Below the pieces are notes generated by a model. That model had not been told where the DNA came from. It ran no database searches and was given only the letters and a program-made list of their open reading frames with translations. Of a DNA stretch of 59,356 nucleotides, positions 36,595-43,997 are shown one piece after another (position 1 is the stretch's first letter; every line of letters begins with the position of its first letter). Position numbers and translations under genes: made by a program. The stretch comes from an uncultured Dorea sp. GTDB lineage: Bacteria > Bacillota > Clostridia > Lachnospirales > Lachnospiraceae. The stretch is from NCBI GenBank assembly GCA_947652615.1, contig CANTDX010000016.1:1-59356 (forward strand), written 5' to 3'.

Positions 36595-36793
36595 TTGTTC
36601 ACCTCCCTTATGAATTGAGGATAATATATACAGCCAAATCATAACAAAATTTTAATAATTATAATAGAAATATTATACAAAAAAATAAAGTCGGTGTCGA
36701 ATATTGTATTTTTTTATAAAACCGGAAAGTGCGGGCGAATAAAGCTATAATAGCTATAATTAAGATGGAATAAATTGTTGGGAGGTGCCGTGA
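36595..36793. promoter_or_regulatory. divergent control region between saoP and saoT
   Basis: AT-rich, 199 bp. Two tandem copies of AGCTATAAT (36743-36751 and 36752-36760) give overlapping -10 elements toward saoT, but no good -35 element stands before them, so an activator such as the LysR protein is likely. GGAGGTG precedes the saoT start. Confidence 0.5.
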
Positions 36794-37048
36794 ATGAAGA
36801 AGCCTTGCATCGAATATATCAGTGCATGTGCATGATGTGAAGTGTTTGGAGACTTGGTTCAAGTCCTGGAGAAAGAATATGAAGGAAGAGTGAATGTGAA
36901 GATCTATCGTGCAGGTCAGGATTTTGATTATATCAAGAAGTACGGTGCGGTGACCAAGAGTATGCTGGTCATCAACGAGAAGAAGGCAGTGACGAAGCTG
37001 ACCAAGCCTGCCGTGCGTAAAGCATTCGAGGAGGCGTTGAAGATATGA
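36794..37048 (+). CDS. saoT: thioredoxin-like selenoprotein with Cys-Ala-Sec-Cys motif (SaoT-like)
   Basis: The gene starts at ATG 36794 with GGAGGTG upstream and contains TGA at 36833-36835; the product has 84 residues. Its redox site reads SACA-U-CEVFG (Cys12, Sec14, Cys15), followed by a small thioredoxin fold (VNVKIYRAGQDFDYIKKYG, LVINEKKAV). It may reduce or hand over a metal-bound thiol in the cytoplasm. Its stop overlaps the saoE start by 4 bp (ATGA). Without Sec insertion only 13 residues would be made. Confidence 0.9.
36848..36868 (+). promoter_or_regulatory. SECIS-like hairpin of saoT
   Basis: GACTTG (36851-36856), loop GTT, CAAGTC (36860-36865), with GG/CC at the base; starts 12-15 nt after the UGA. 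Confidence 0.7.
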
Positions 37049-38205
37049 TAGGAGATTTGTGGGGGTTTCTGTCCAGTATAGTAGTGTCAGCGTGGTCGAT
37101 GCTCAACAGTTCATCACCGTGGCTGGTATTCAGTTTTGTCGTAGCTGGTCTGCTGCATGAATTTCTGAAGCCTGAGAAGGTACAGAAGACGTCCATCGGC
37201 TCAAAGCGGGCGAGCGGTGTGTTCTGGACGACGGTGTCGGGGATGTTTATACCGATCTGCAGCTGCGGAACGATTCCTCTTGGCATCAGTATGTATTACA
37301 GCGGGGCTTATCTGGGGCCGACGCTGGCGTTCATGACCAGTACGCCTATGATCAATCCGCTAGCGGTGATCCTATCCTGGGGGCTGTTGGGCAAAGAGAT
37401 TACCATTATCTATGTTATTACGGGATTTGTCGCGCCGATGATCATCGGCATGGTGGCGAATAAGTACGCCGGCGACGAATTACATATCGGGATCAATAAG
37501 ATCCATAAGAAGCAGGAAGAAGAGGAGGGAAGGATTACGCTGGAATCCGACGACGAGGATGCGCCGGCCATGATCCAGCTTGAGTTCGAAGAGCCGTCGT
37601 TCTGGGAGAAGGTAAAGAGCGGGCTTCGCTGGTCACTGACCGAATTGAGTGTGACCATCAGCAAGTACACGGTTACGGGGATGCTGATCGCGGGTTTCTT
37701 ATTCACGGTCGTGCCCCAGTCCTTCGTGCAGGATTATCTTGGGAATCCGGGCATGATATCCCTTCTCGGGATCACGGTGGTTGCAGGACTTATGTATGTC
37801 TGTGCGGTGGGCCATATCCCGTTTATTGCGGCGCTGGTTGCCAGCGGGGCGGCGCCTGGAGTCGCCATCACATTCTTGATGGCGGGAGCCGGGACGAATA
37901 TCCCGGAATTATTGACGATCACAAAGACCATTGGGAAGAGGGCTATGATGATGTATTTTACCATGGTAGTCGGAATCTCCAATCTGGTGGGCTGGATCAC
38001 GAACAAATTACTGATGCCGGGATTTGTTCCGGTGCTGGATTTTGACAGGACATCGAATACTATCGCGCATGCGAACAAGCTTATGGTCACCATACCTGAG
38101 TGGGGAGAGTGGATCTGCAGCCTGGTCCTGATCGCATATGCTCTGTATTCTCTGTGGAAATATATCAGATCCGGACTGGTGCATTCCAGAATGAAGGAAG
38201 CGTAA
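37045..38205 (+). CDS. saoE: permease of the ArsP/YraQ family, efflux transporter (SaoE-like)
   Basis: The product has 386 residues and about 8-10 membrane helices in two repeats. The family motif FIPICSCGTIPLGIS (about 71-85) holds the Cys pair that ArsP uses with organoarsenicals, and TSTPMINPLAV and AGAGTNIPELLT follow. A charged cytoplasmic loop (about 150-190) divides the halves. It may export the metal or organometal product. Translationally coupled to saoT. Confidence 0.88.
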   Translation: MIGDLWGFLSSIVVSAWSMLNSSSPWLVFSFVVAGLLHEFLKPEKVQKTSIGSKRASGVFWTTVSGMFIPICSCGTIPLGISMYYSGAYLGPTLAFMTSTPMINPLAVILSWGLLGKEITIIYVITGFVAPMIIGMVANKYAGDELHIGINKIHKKQEEEEGRITLESDDEDAPAMIQLEFEEPSFWEKVKSGLRWSLTELSVTISKYTVTGMLIAGFLFTVVPQSFVQDYLGNPGMISLLGITVVAGLMYVCAVGHIPFIAALVASGAAPGVAITFLMAGAGTNIPELLTITKTIGKRAMMMYFTMVVGISNLVGWITNKLLMPGFVPVLDFDRTSNTIAHANKLMVTIPEWGEWICSLVLIAYALYSLWKYIRSGLVHSRMKEA

Positions 38206-38209
38206 GCAG

Positions 38210-38995
38210 ATGGAGCACGGCAGGAAGATTGCGGTCTTTATATCAGGCCTGATACTTGTTGGTACACTTGTGTCAGTGTTTTTCCCAAAAGAGGAGCGGC
38301 AGAATAAGGATGCGCCTCTGAGGGTCGGAGCAGGAGCGGATATCTCCGGAGTCCTGATGGAAGCAACGGTGGAGGAATTCGGCAGGGTATGTAAGGTTAC
38401 GGAGGATTATGAGAGTTCGTCATTTCAGGACTGCTGAAGTAATCTTGCTCAGTGGGCACTGAGTGCGGAGGAGATCAATGTGGCGTTCTACTGCAGCCAT
38501 ATCGCTATGCATACCATAGAGGAGAATGAGAATGTCATGATCTACGGCCCAGTCATCATGAATGCGGAAGTCCTGTGTTATAAGAGTGATCTGGCGGATG
38601 TGAGAACTGTCGGTATCAGTCAGGGAAGGCAGAATGAGAAGGAGCAGGCGAGGGAGACCTATCCACAGATCGAAGAATTTCAGGAGATCACCCAGAAGGG
38701 GATTCTGTATTCACTGGAGAACGGACAGGTGGACGGAGTAGTTCAGGATATATCGAAGGCGGCGAATGTACCGGATTATCTGTGTGCGCCTATTTCAGAG
38801 ACGGACTATATATCTTATGTGCTGGTAGTGGATAAGAAGTTTGTGGAGACGGAAGAATTTGGAGAATTTATAGAAAATTATAATCGGGCGGCCGAGAGTC
38901 TGAATGATCCGGAGATTCTTGCCGGGAAGCTTGGGGTGGAAGAAGACTGGCTTAAGGATAAGAAGATTCGGTTTCTGACACTGGGGCAGCCATAG
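38210..38995 (+). CDS. saoB: membrane-anchored substrate-binding-like selenoprotein (SaoB-like, Sec76)
   Basis: The gene reads through TGA at 38435-38437 and gives 261 residues. One N-terminal membrane helix (about 8-25) is followed by a binding-protein-like fold (NAEVLCYKSDLADVRTVGIS, YVLVVDKKFVETEEFGEFIE). Sec is in SFQDC-U-SNLAQWAL, a Cys75-Sec76 pair outside the membrane, with a third Cys in VAFYCSHIA. It begins 4 bp after saoE and precedes the ATPase gene, so it is part of the transporter unit. The Sao name is from memory of NCBIfam. Confidence 0.86.
38448..38463 (+). promoter_or_regulatory. SECIS-like hairpin of saoB
   Basis: CTCAGT (38448-38453), loop GGGC, ACTGAG (38458-38463), 10 nt after the UGA. 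Confidence 0.7.
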
Positions 38996-39026
38996 ATGAA
39001 TAGAGATAGAGAGAGAGGATTAAGGA

Positions 39027-39884
39027 ATGTCCATATCTGTAGAAGGGATAACGAAGGTATTTAAAGGAAGGAAGAAGGGGGATCCGGAGAATGTGGTGCT
39101 TAAGGATGTCTCTTTTAATGTAGAAGAGGGTGAATTCGTATCACTGCTTGGGCCGTCCGGCTGCGGTAAGACTACGACGCTTACAATCATCGCAGGTTTT
39201 CGGAAGGCGAATGAGGGTAAGATCGTAGTGAATGGCAATGAAGTGAAGAAGCCGGGCACGGACCGTTCATTTATGTTCCAGAATTATGCGTTATTTCCGT
39301 GGCTTAAGGTGGGAGAGAATATTGAGTATCCTATGAAGAAGATGAAAGTACCGAAAGCACAGCGTAAGGCGCAGCTTAAGGAGCTGCTTGAGATGGCGCA
39401 GCTTACGGCTTACGAGCATTATTATATTCATGAGATTTCCGGTGGTATGAAACAGAGAGTAGCGCTTCTTCGGGCGATTGCGTGTGATCCGCAGGTGCTC
39501 CTGATGGACGAGCCCCTTGGGGCGGTAGATTTCCAGATGCGGCAGATGCTCCAGATGCAGCTTGAAGAGATCCTGCAGCAGAAGAAGACTACGGCGCTGA
39601 TGGTAACCCATGATGTGGATGAGTCCATATACTTAAGCGACCGTGTTGTGGTGATGTCCAGAGACCACGGGAAGATCATTGAAGACCTGAAGATCGATCT
39701 TCCAAGGCCGAGAGACCGCACGGCGCCTAAGTATCATGAGTATGTGGACCGCCTGACGGTGATCCTTAAGGATGCGTTAAGCGGCGGCGTATTTACGCAG
39801 GAGGATAAAGACCTGATGGAATTTATTCAGGGACAGAAAGGCAAGAATGAGGAGGTAGAATTCGTTGGATCAGAATGTTCATAG
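39027..39884 (+). CDS. saoA: ABC transporter ATP-binding protein (SaoA-like)
   Basis: The product has 285 residues. Walker A GPSGCGKTT (about 39-47), Q-loop FQNYALFPW, signature ISGGMKQR (about 136) and Walker B VLLMDEPLGAVD (about 156-167) are present. It is of the SsuB/TauB importer type. It pairs with the SaoP permease encoded on the other strand. GAGAGGATTAAGG precedes the start. Confidence 0.93.
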   Translation: MSISVEGITKVFKGRKKGDPENVVLKDVSFNVEEGEFVSLLGPSGCGKTTTLTIIAGFRKANEGKIVVNGNEVKKPGTDRSFMFQNYALFPWLKVGENIEYPMKKMKVPKAQRKAQLKELLEMAQLTAYEHYYIHEISGGMKQRVALLRAIACDPQVLLMDEPLGAVDFQMRQMLQMQLEEILQQKKTTALMVTHDVDESIYLSDRVVVMSRDHGKIIEDLKIDLPRPRDRTAPKYHEYVDRLTVILKDALSGGVFTQEDKDLMEFIQGQKGKNEEVEFVGSECS

Positions 39885-40485
39885 AAAATTTACGGACAGG
39901 CAGAACGAACTGAGACTGTATATTATAGAATTTACGGTGGATCATGGGCGGGCTTATCATATAGAGAATGATAAGGAAGCTGCGTTAGAGTACCTGCATA
40001 TGACGGAAGAGGAGTATAAGGAGATCACAGACTGTCTGCTAGAGAAAGACGGTATGGTGGTGGACGAGAAGGGGAAGGTGAACTTCATCTATCCGGTATC
40101 CGCCCTTAAGACGAACCACCAGGTTACGCTTGACGACGGAAGGCAGTTTTCTGCTATGTGCGCCATCGACGCCATCGGCGCCGCGTTTACGTTCCATAAA
40201 GATACCGAGGTAAATTCGGTGAGCGCGGTGAGCGGCGAGCCGATCTATATCCGGATCAAGGATGAGAAGGTGGATGAATATGAACCAAAGACGCTGCATG
40301 CGCTGACATTTCCTCTGGGAGAATTGTCAAACTGGGCAGGGTCTTGCTGAAATGTAATGAATTTCTTCTGCAGCGGTGCAGAATTTGATCAATACGTTAC
40401 GGATATGGAGCTTGACCCGGATTCAATCATTAAGGCGGACATAGAGAAGGCAGTTGAAGAGGCAAAGGCAACATTTGAAGTATAA
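39865..40485 (+). CDS. saoL: MerB-like organometal lyase selenoprotein (SaoL-like, Sec162)
   Basis: The gene starts at TTG 39865 (GGAGG nine bases upstream, inside saoA) and reads through TGA at 40348-40350, giving 206 residues. MCAID places Cys99 and Asp102 like MerB Cys96 and Asp99. Sec162 in WAGSC-U-NVMNFFCSG is 63 residues after Cys99, the spacing of MerB Cys159, so Sec replaces the second catalytic thiol. MerB cleaves carbon-mercury bonds. The gene overlaps saoA by 20 bp. The substrate metal is not known from sequence. Confidence 0.88.
40366..40383 (+). promoter_or_regulatory. SECIS-like hairpin of saoL
   Basis: TTCTGCA (40366-40372), loop GCGG, TGCAGAA (40377-40383): perfect 7-bp stem 15 nt after the UGA. 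Confidence 0.75.
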
Positions 40486-40507
40486 ATCTAACACAGGAGG
40501 TGTAAGA

Positions 40508-40840
40508 ATGAAGGTAGCTTATTTATTGGAATCGGAGCATGCGAGAGAGATTCTTGAGCACATGATCATTCCCCAGATGGAAGAAGACCGTCACGGAGCA
40601 GAGGTTGCGGGCATGATGTTCTTCTTTGACAATGCTTACATGCTGGTAGAGGGATGCGATATTGCGGAGAGACTTAAGAAGCTAAGCGAGAAGACAGGCG
40701 TGCTTCTGATGGCGTGCGACAGATGCTGCTATCAAAGAGACATTGCGGACAAGCTGATCGCCCCGGCAGGGATTGGATGCTTCCCGAATGTGTACGCTGC
40801 GCTGGCTCCGGCAGGTGTAGACCAGGTAATTACGTTATAG
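40508..40840 (+). CDS. saoD: DsrE/TusD-like sulfur-relay protein (SaoD-like)
   Basis: The product has 110 residues from ATG 40508 (ACAGGAGG upstream). The fold resembles DsrE/DsrF: VAYLLESEHAREI start, FFFDNAYMLVEG, then a Cys-rich MACDRCCYQRDIA segment (about 69-81) where DsrE-type proteins carry sulfur. It could carry selenium, sulfur or a thiol-bound metal for the neighbours. Ends with VDQVITL, typical of the family. Confidence 0.82.
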   Translation: MKVAYLLESEHAREILEHMIIPQMEEDRHGAEVAGMMFFFDNAYMLVEGCDIAERLKKLSEKTGVLLMACDRCCYQRDIADKLIAPAGIGCFPNVYAALAPAGVDQVITL

Positions 40841-40849
40841 GAGGATGGA

Positions 40850-41050
40850 ATGATGAGAGTATTCAGCGTACCGGAGCTTTGCTGTCCGGATTGTGCTAAG
40901 AAGATCGATGCTGCATTAGAGGATGCAGGAGTGAATCATGAAGTTGATTTTGAAGGCAAGAAGGTGTCCATCTGTGACTGCGACCATTGCCAGGAAGTAA
41001 CGCTTGATATCTTAAAAGAGATGGGATTTGAGGCAGAGAGGATCTCATAA
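40850..41050 (+). CDS. HMA-type heavy-metal-binding protein
   Basis: The product has 66 residues. The ferredoxin-like metallochaperone motif is PELCCPDCAKKIDAAL, with an extra Cys before CxxC, and a second cluster SICDCDHCQEV (about 41-51). Such small proteins carry soft metals such as copper or mercury (MerP type). It is last in the saoT-to-HMA operon, 9 bp after saoD, with AGGAGGATGG upstream. Confidence 0.88.
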   Translation: MMRVFSVPELCCPDCAKKIDAALEDAGVNHEVDFEGKKVSICDCDHCQEVTLDILKEMGFEAERIS

Positions 41051-41068
41051 GAATACCGGTATGAGAAG

Positions 41069-41096
41069 GCTCTGGCTGCAGTGATGCGGCCAGAGC
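41069..41096. terminator. bidirectional terminator after the sao operon
   Basis: GCTCTGGCTGC pairs with GCGGCCAGAGC; it lies between the convergent HMA and DUF3343 genes. Confidence 0.8.
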
Positions 41097-41366
41097 TTAT
41101 CTGATTCTCTCGATGGGATGTCTTCCGCCGATCTTCTGTGTGTTCATCCTGTACAGGGTACCGTCCAGAGAACTGCTGTTAAGGAAGGCAAGGATCGCGG
41201 CTTCATCGGGATCTAGGAAACGGATTGCAAGCCCGCAGCCAGTGCTGATCTCCCGGGGAACGGGCATGATGGTGATGTGGAAATGTTCTTTTAAACAGGC
41301 TTCTGCCGCCATGACACTGTCGGTCGTGTCGAATGCCAGGATATAATAATCTTTGGGAGAGAGCAT
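41097..41366 (-). CDS. DUF3343 (putative Se/S carrier-like) protein
   Basis: The product has 89 residues from ATG 41366 (AAGGCGG upstream). The family hallmark is a single Cys in STGCGLAIRF (about 47-56) after an N-terminal YYILAFDTTDSVMAAE. The family occurs mainly in selenium-using anaerobes and is suspected to carry selenium or sulfur. Convergent with the sao operon. Confidence 0.82.
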   Translation of the reverse strand: MLSPKDYYILAFDTTDSVMAAEACLKEHFHITIMPVPREISTGCGLAIRFLDPDEAAILAFLNSSSLDGTLYRMNTQKIGGRHPIERIR

Positions 41367-41566
41367 ATAGATACCGCCTTTCTTCTTTTGTCCCTGGTAC
41401 CATTCTATCATGATTTGTGTAATTTGTAGCAGAAAAACAGAAGAAAATATAAAAAGTGTCAATTGACGAATTTTATATAATGTGAGAGAATATAAACAAG
41501 TATGGTGTTAAAGTAATAACAAACCCTACGACAGAAAAATCATACATAGTTGAAAGGAGTTTTACA
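41367..41566 (+). promoter_or_regulatory. intergenic region before the NifU-like gene
   Basis: About 200 bp, AT-rich, no gene. TTGACG (about 41462) and TATAAT (about 41476) are near each other but spaced too closely for one promoter; TATAAT may be a -10 element. GAAAGGAG precedes 41567. Confidence 0.4.
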
Positions 41567-42259
41567 ATGATTTATTCACATGAAGTAGAAATGATGTGTC
41601 CTGTGGCTCAGGGTGCAAATCACGGACCAGCTCCGATTCCGGAAGAAGCAAAATGGGTAAAGGCAAAAGAGGTAAAGGATATCTCCGGTCTGACACATGG
41701 TGTGGGCTGGTGTGCACCGCAGCAGGGAGCCTGCAAACTCACTTTAAACGTAAAAGACGGTATTATTCAGGAAGCATTGGTGGAGACACTCGGATGTTCA
41801 GGAATGACACATTCAGCAGCTATGGCTTCAGAGATCCTTCCGGGAAAGACTATTCTGGAAGCTCTTAATACGGACCTTGTCTGTGATGCAATCAATACGG
41901 CAATGAGAGAATTATTCCTTCAGATCGTATACGGAAGAACTCAGAGCGCGTTCTCAGAGGACGGACTTCCGATCGGTGCAGGTCTGGAAGATCTCGGCAA
42001 GGGACTTCGTTCTCAGGTAGGTACTATGTATGGAACATTGGCAAAAGGTCCTCGTTATCTTGAGATGGCAGAAGGCTATGTAACAGGTGTTGCACTGGAT
42101 GATAACAACGAGATTATCGGATACCAGTTCGTTAACCTTGGAAAGTTCACAGACTTTATCAAGGCAGGCGATACACCGAACGATGCATGGGAGAAGGCAA
42201 AAGGGCAGTATGGACGTGTTGCGGACGCAGCAAAGATTATTGACCCGAGAAAAGAATAG
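41567..42259 (+). CDS. NifU/IscU-like iron-sulfur scaffold domain protein
   Basis: The product has 230 residues. The IscU-type half (about 35-130) has GVGWCAPQQGACKLTLNV and ETLGCSGMTHSA with cysteines in scaffold positions, and a C-terminal extension (about 140-230) is specific to this group. It is coupled in order to the GGGtGRT gene downstream, an arrangement common in anaerobic Firmicutes. It probably builds or holds an iron-sulfur cluster for an unknown enzyme. Confidence 0.85.
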   Translation: MIYSHEVEMMCPVAQGANHGPAPIPEEAKWVKAKEVKDISGLTHGVGWCAPQQGACKLTLNVKDGIIQEALVETLGCSGMTHSAAMASEILPGKTILEALNTDLVCDAINTAMRELFLQIVYGRTQSAFSEDGLPIGAGLEDLGKGLRSQVGTMYGTLAKGPRYLEMAEGYVTGVALDDNNEIIGYQFVNLGKFTDFIKAGDTPNDAWEKAKGQYGRVADAAKIIDPRKE

Positions 42260-42324
42260 CACCGGATTGAAGGAAGTTCAATCTGTGTCCGTAAAAGTAA
42301 CGAAAAAATTAGGAGGACAAGTAA

Positions 42325-43335
42325 ATGGCTTTATTTGAATCATATGAAAGAAGAATTGATAAAATCAATGAAGTGTTAGGAAGCTATGGCATTGCTTCCA
42401 TTGAAGAAGCAGAGAAGATCACGAAGGATGCCGGACTTGACGTATACAATCAGGTTAAGGGAATCCAGCCGATCTGTTTTGAGAATGCATGCTGGGCATA
42501 TACAGTAGGTGCGGCGATCGCGATCAAGAAGGGATGTAAGACGGCTGCTGATGCTGCAGCAGCGATCGGGGAAGGATTACAGGCATTTTGTATTCCGGGT
42601 TCTGTGGCTGACCAGAGGAAGGTTGGACTTGGACATGGTAACTTAGGCAAGATGCTTCTCGAGGAGGAGACAGACTGTTTCGCATTCCTTGCAGGGCATG
42701 AGTCATTCGCGGCAGCAGAGGGCGCTATCGGTATCGCAGAGAAGGCTAACAAGGTTCGTAAGAAACCTCTTCGCGTTATTCTGAACGGACTTGGAAAGGA
42801 TGCTGCGAAGATCATTTCCAGAATCAATGGATTTACCTATGTAGAGACAGATTATGATTATTATACAGGTGAGTTAAAAGAGGTTCAGAGGATCGCTTAC
42901 TCAGACGGACTTCGTTCCAAGGTTAACTGCTACGGCGCTAATGATGTACGTGAAGGCGTTGCGATCATGCACAAGGAAGGCGTAGACGTATCTATCACAG
43001 GTAACTCTACCAACCCGACACGTTTCCAGCATCCGGTTGCAGGTACTTATAAGAAGGAATGTATCGAACAAGGCAAGAAGTATTTCTCAGTAGCATCCGG
43101 CGGCGGTACAGGACGTACGCTTCACCCGGATAACATGGCTGCAGGTCCGGCTTCTTACGGTATGACTGATACATTGGGACGTATGCATTCTGACGCACAG
43201 TTTGCAGGATCCTCATCCGTACCGGCTCACGTTGAGATGATGGGTCTTATCGGCGCAGGTAACAACCCGATGGTTGGTATGACTGTTGCGGTTGCGGTTG
43301 CGATCGAGGAAGCGGCAAAGGCTGGTAAGTTCTAA
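42325..43335 (+). CDS. GGGtGRT family protein
   Basis: The product has 336 residues. The naming motif GGGTGRTLHPDNM is at about 259-271, followed by GRMHSDAQFAGSSSVPAHVE. Function unknown; it co-occurs with the NifU-like protein upstream. AGGAGG precedes the ATG. The codon use is highly biased, suggesting strong expression. Confidence 0.88.
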   Translation: MALFESYERRIDKINEVLGSYGIASIEEAEKITKDAGLDVYNQVKGIQPICFENACWAYTVGAAIAIKKGCKTAADAAAAIGEGLQAFCIPGSVADQRKVGLGHGNLGKMLLEEETDCFAFLAGHESFAAAEGAIGIAEKANKVRKKPLRVILNGLGKDAAKIISRINGFTYVETDYDYYTGELKEVQRIAYSDGLRSKVNCYGANDVREGVAIMHKEGVDVSITGNSTNPTRFQHPVAGTYKKECIEQGKKYFSVASGGGTGRTLHPDNMAAGPASYGMTDTLGRMHSDAQFAGSSSVPAHVEMMGLIGAGNNPMVGMTVAVAVAIEEAAKAGKF

Positions 43336-43442
43336 GAAATAGTGTAAAATCAAGGGCTATCGCTGATTGCAAGACACCCTTTAATACGATTCTATATAAC
43401 GATTATATTTATTTTAGAATATTGTACCGGCTAATAAAGAAT

Positions 43443-43468
43443 GCCCTCCAGACGAGAGAAAGGAGGGC
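43443..43468 (+). promoter_or_regulatory. hairpin hiding a ribosome binding site
   Basis: GCCCTCC (43443-43449) pairs with GGAGGGC (43462-43468), which is the ribosome binding site of the 16-residue frame at 43476. The gap 43336-43442 otherwise shows no gene. Confidence 0.6.
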
Positions 43469-43475
43469 GATAGCA

Positions 43476-43526
43476 ATGTACGTTACATATTCGGATTTAA
43501 GAAATAGCCGCCACTACTGCAAATAG
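43476..43526 (+). pseudogene. truncated holin-like toxin remnant (16 codons)
   Basis: The peptide opens MYVTYSDL, the start of small holin-like type I toxins of Firmicutes, then ends after NSRHYCK with no hydrophobic helix. A strong GGAGGG site and a terminator flank it, so the toxin mRNA layout survives although the coding part has been cut. Confidence 0.5.
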
Positions 43527-43540
43527 TGACGGCTTTCCCT
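43506..43540 (+). terminator. terminator of the toxin-like transcript
   Basis: AGCCGCCACTA (43506-43516) pairs with TAGTGACGGCT (43524-43534) and TTCCCTCT follows. It overlaps the last codons of the small frame. Confidence 0.75.
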
Positions 43541-43551
43541 CTGTCTATAAT

Positions 43552-43995
43552 TTAATGAGAAGTATCAACAACTACGATATCCGAATCACCCTTGCGGGCC
43601 TGTTCCAGCACGGCTTCTGATAATTTCTGGAAAGAGCCGTAAGAGGATGTAGCGCCGGATAATGCGTCGATGTCATCATCCCTGCGCCCCTCCAGAAGTT
43701 GATTGGCATAATATCGGGTATATTCATTGGGATAGGTTCCGTTAGAATGGAGCATTGTCTGCATGTAAGCATTATCCCAGCTTTTGATAAAACCGCTGGC
43801 ATTTTCAGCGTTGTATTCTACAGAGACGATACTTCCGCCCTTCACCATGATCGTAATATATTCTTTCCAGCCGTGACTGAAATCTTTGGCCTGAGCCGTA
43901 TAATATCCGTCTTGAAGCTCCGTCTTCTCGCTGCATGCCGTCAGAGGGAGTACAAGCAACAGAAAAATCAGTGTAAATGTCAGTAATCGTTTCAT
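43552..43995 (-). CDS. FMN-binding domain lipoprotein
   Basis: The product has 147 residues. Lipobox LPLTAC (about 16-21) gives a membrane-anchored extracellular protein. DALSGATSSYGSF (about 110-122) is the FMN-attachment motif in which a Thr is flavinylated by ApbE. Similar proteins carry electrons outward. It is 2 bp downstream of the chemotaxis receptor gene on the same strand. Confidence 0.88.
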   Translation of the reverse strand: MKRLLTFTLIFLLLVLPLTACSEKTELQDGYYTAQAKDFSHGWKEYITIMVKGGSIVSVEYNAENASGFIKSWDNAYMQTMLHSNGTYPNEYTRYYANQLLEGRRDDDIDALSGATSSYGSFQKLSEAVLEQARKGDSDIVVVDTSH

Positions 43996-43997
43996 TT

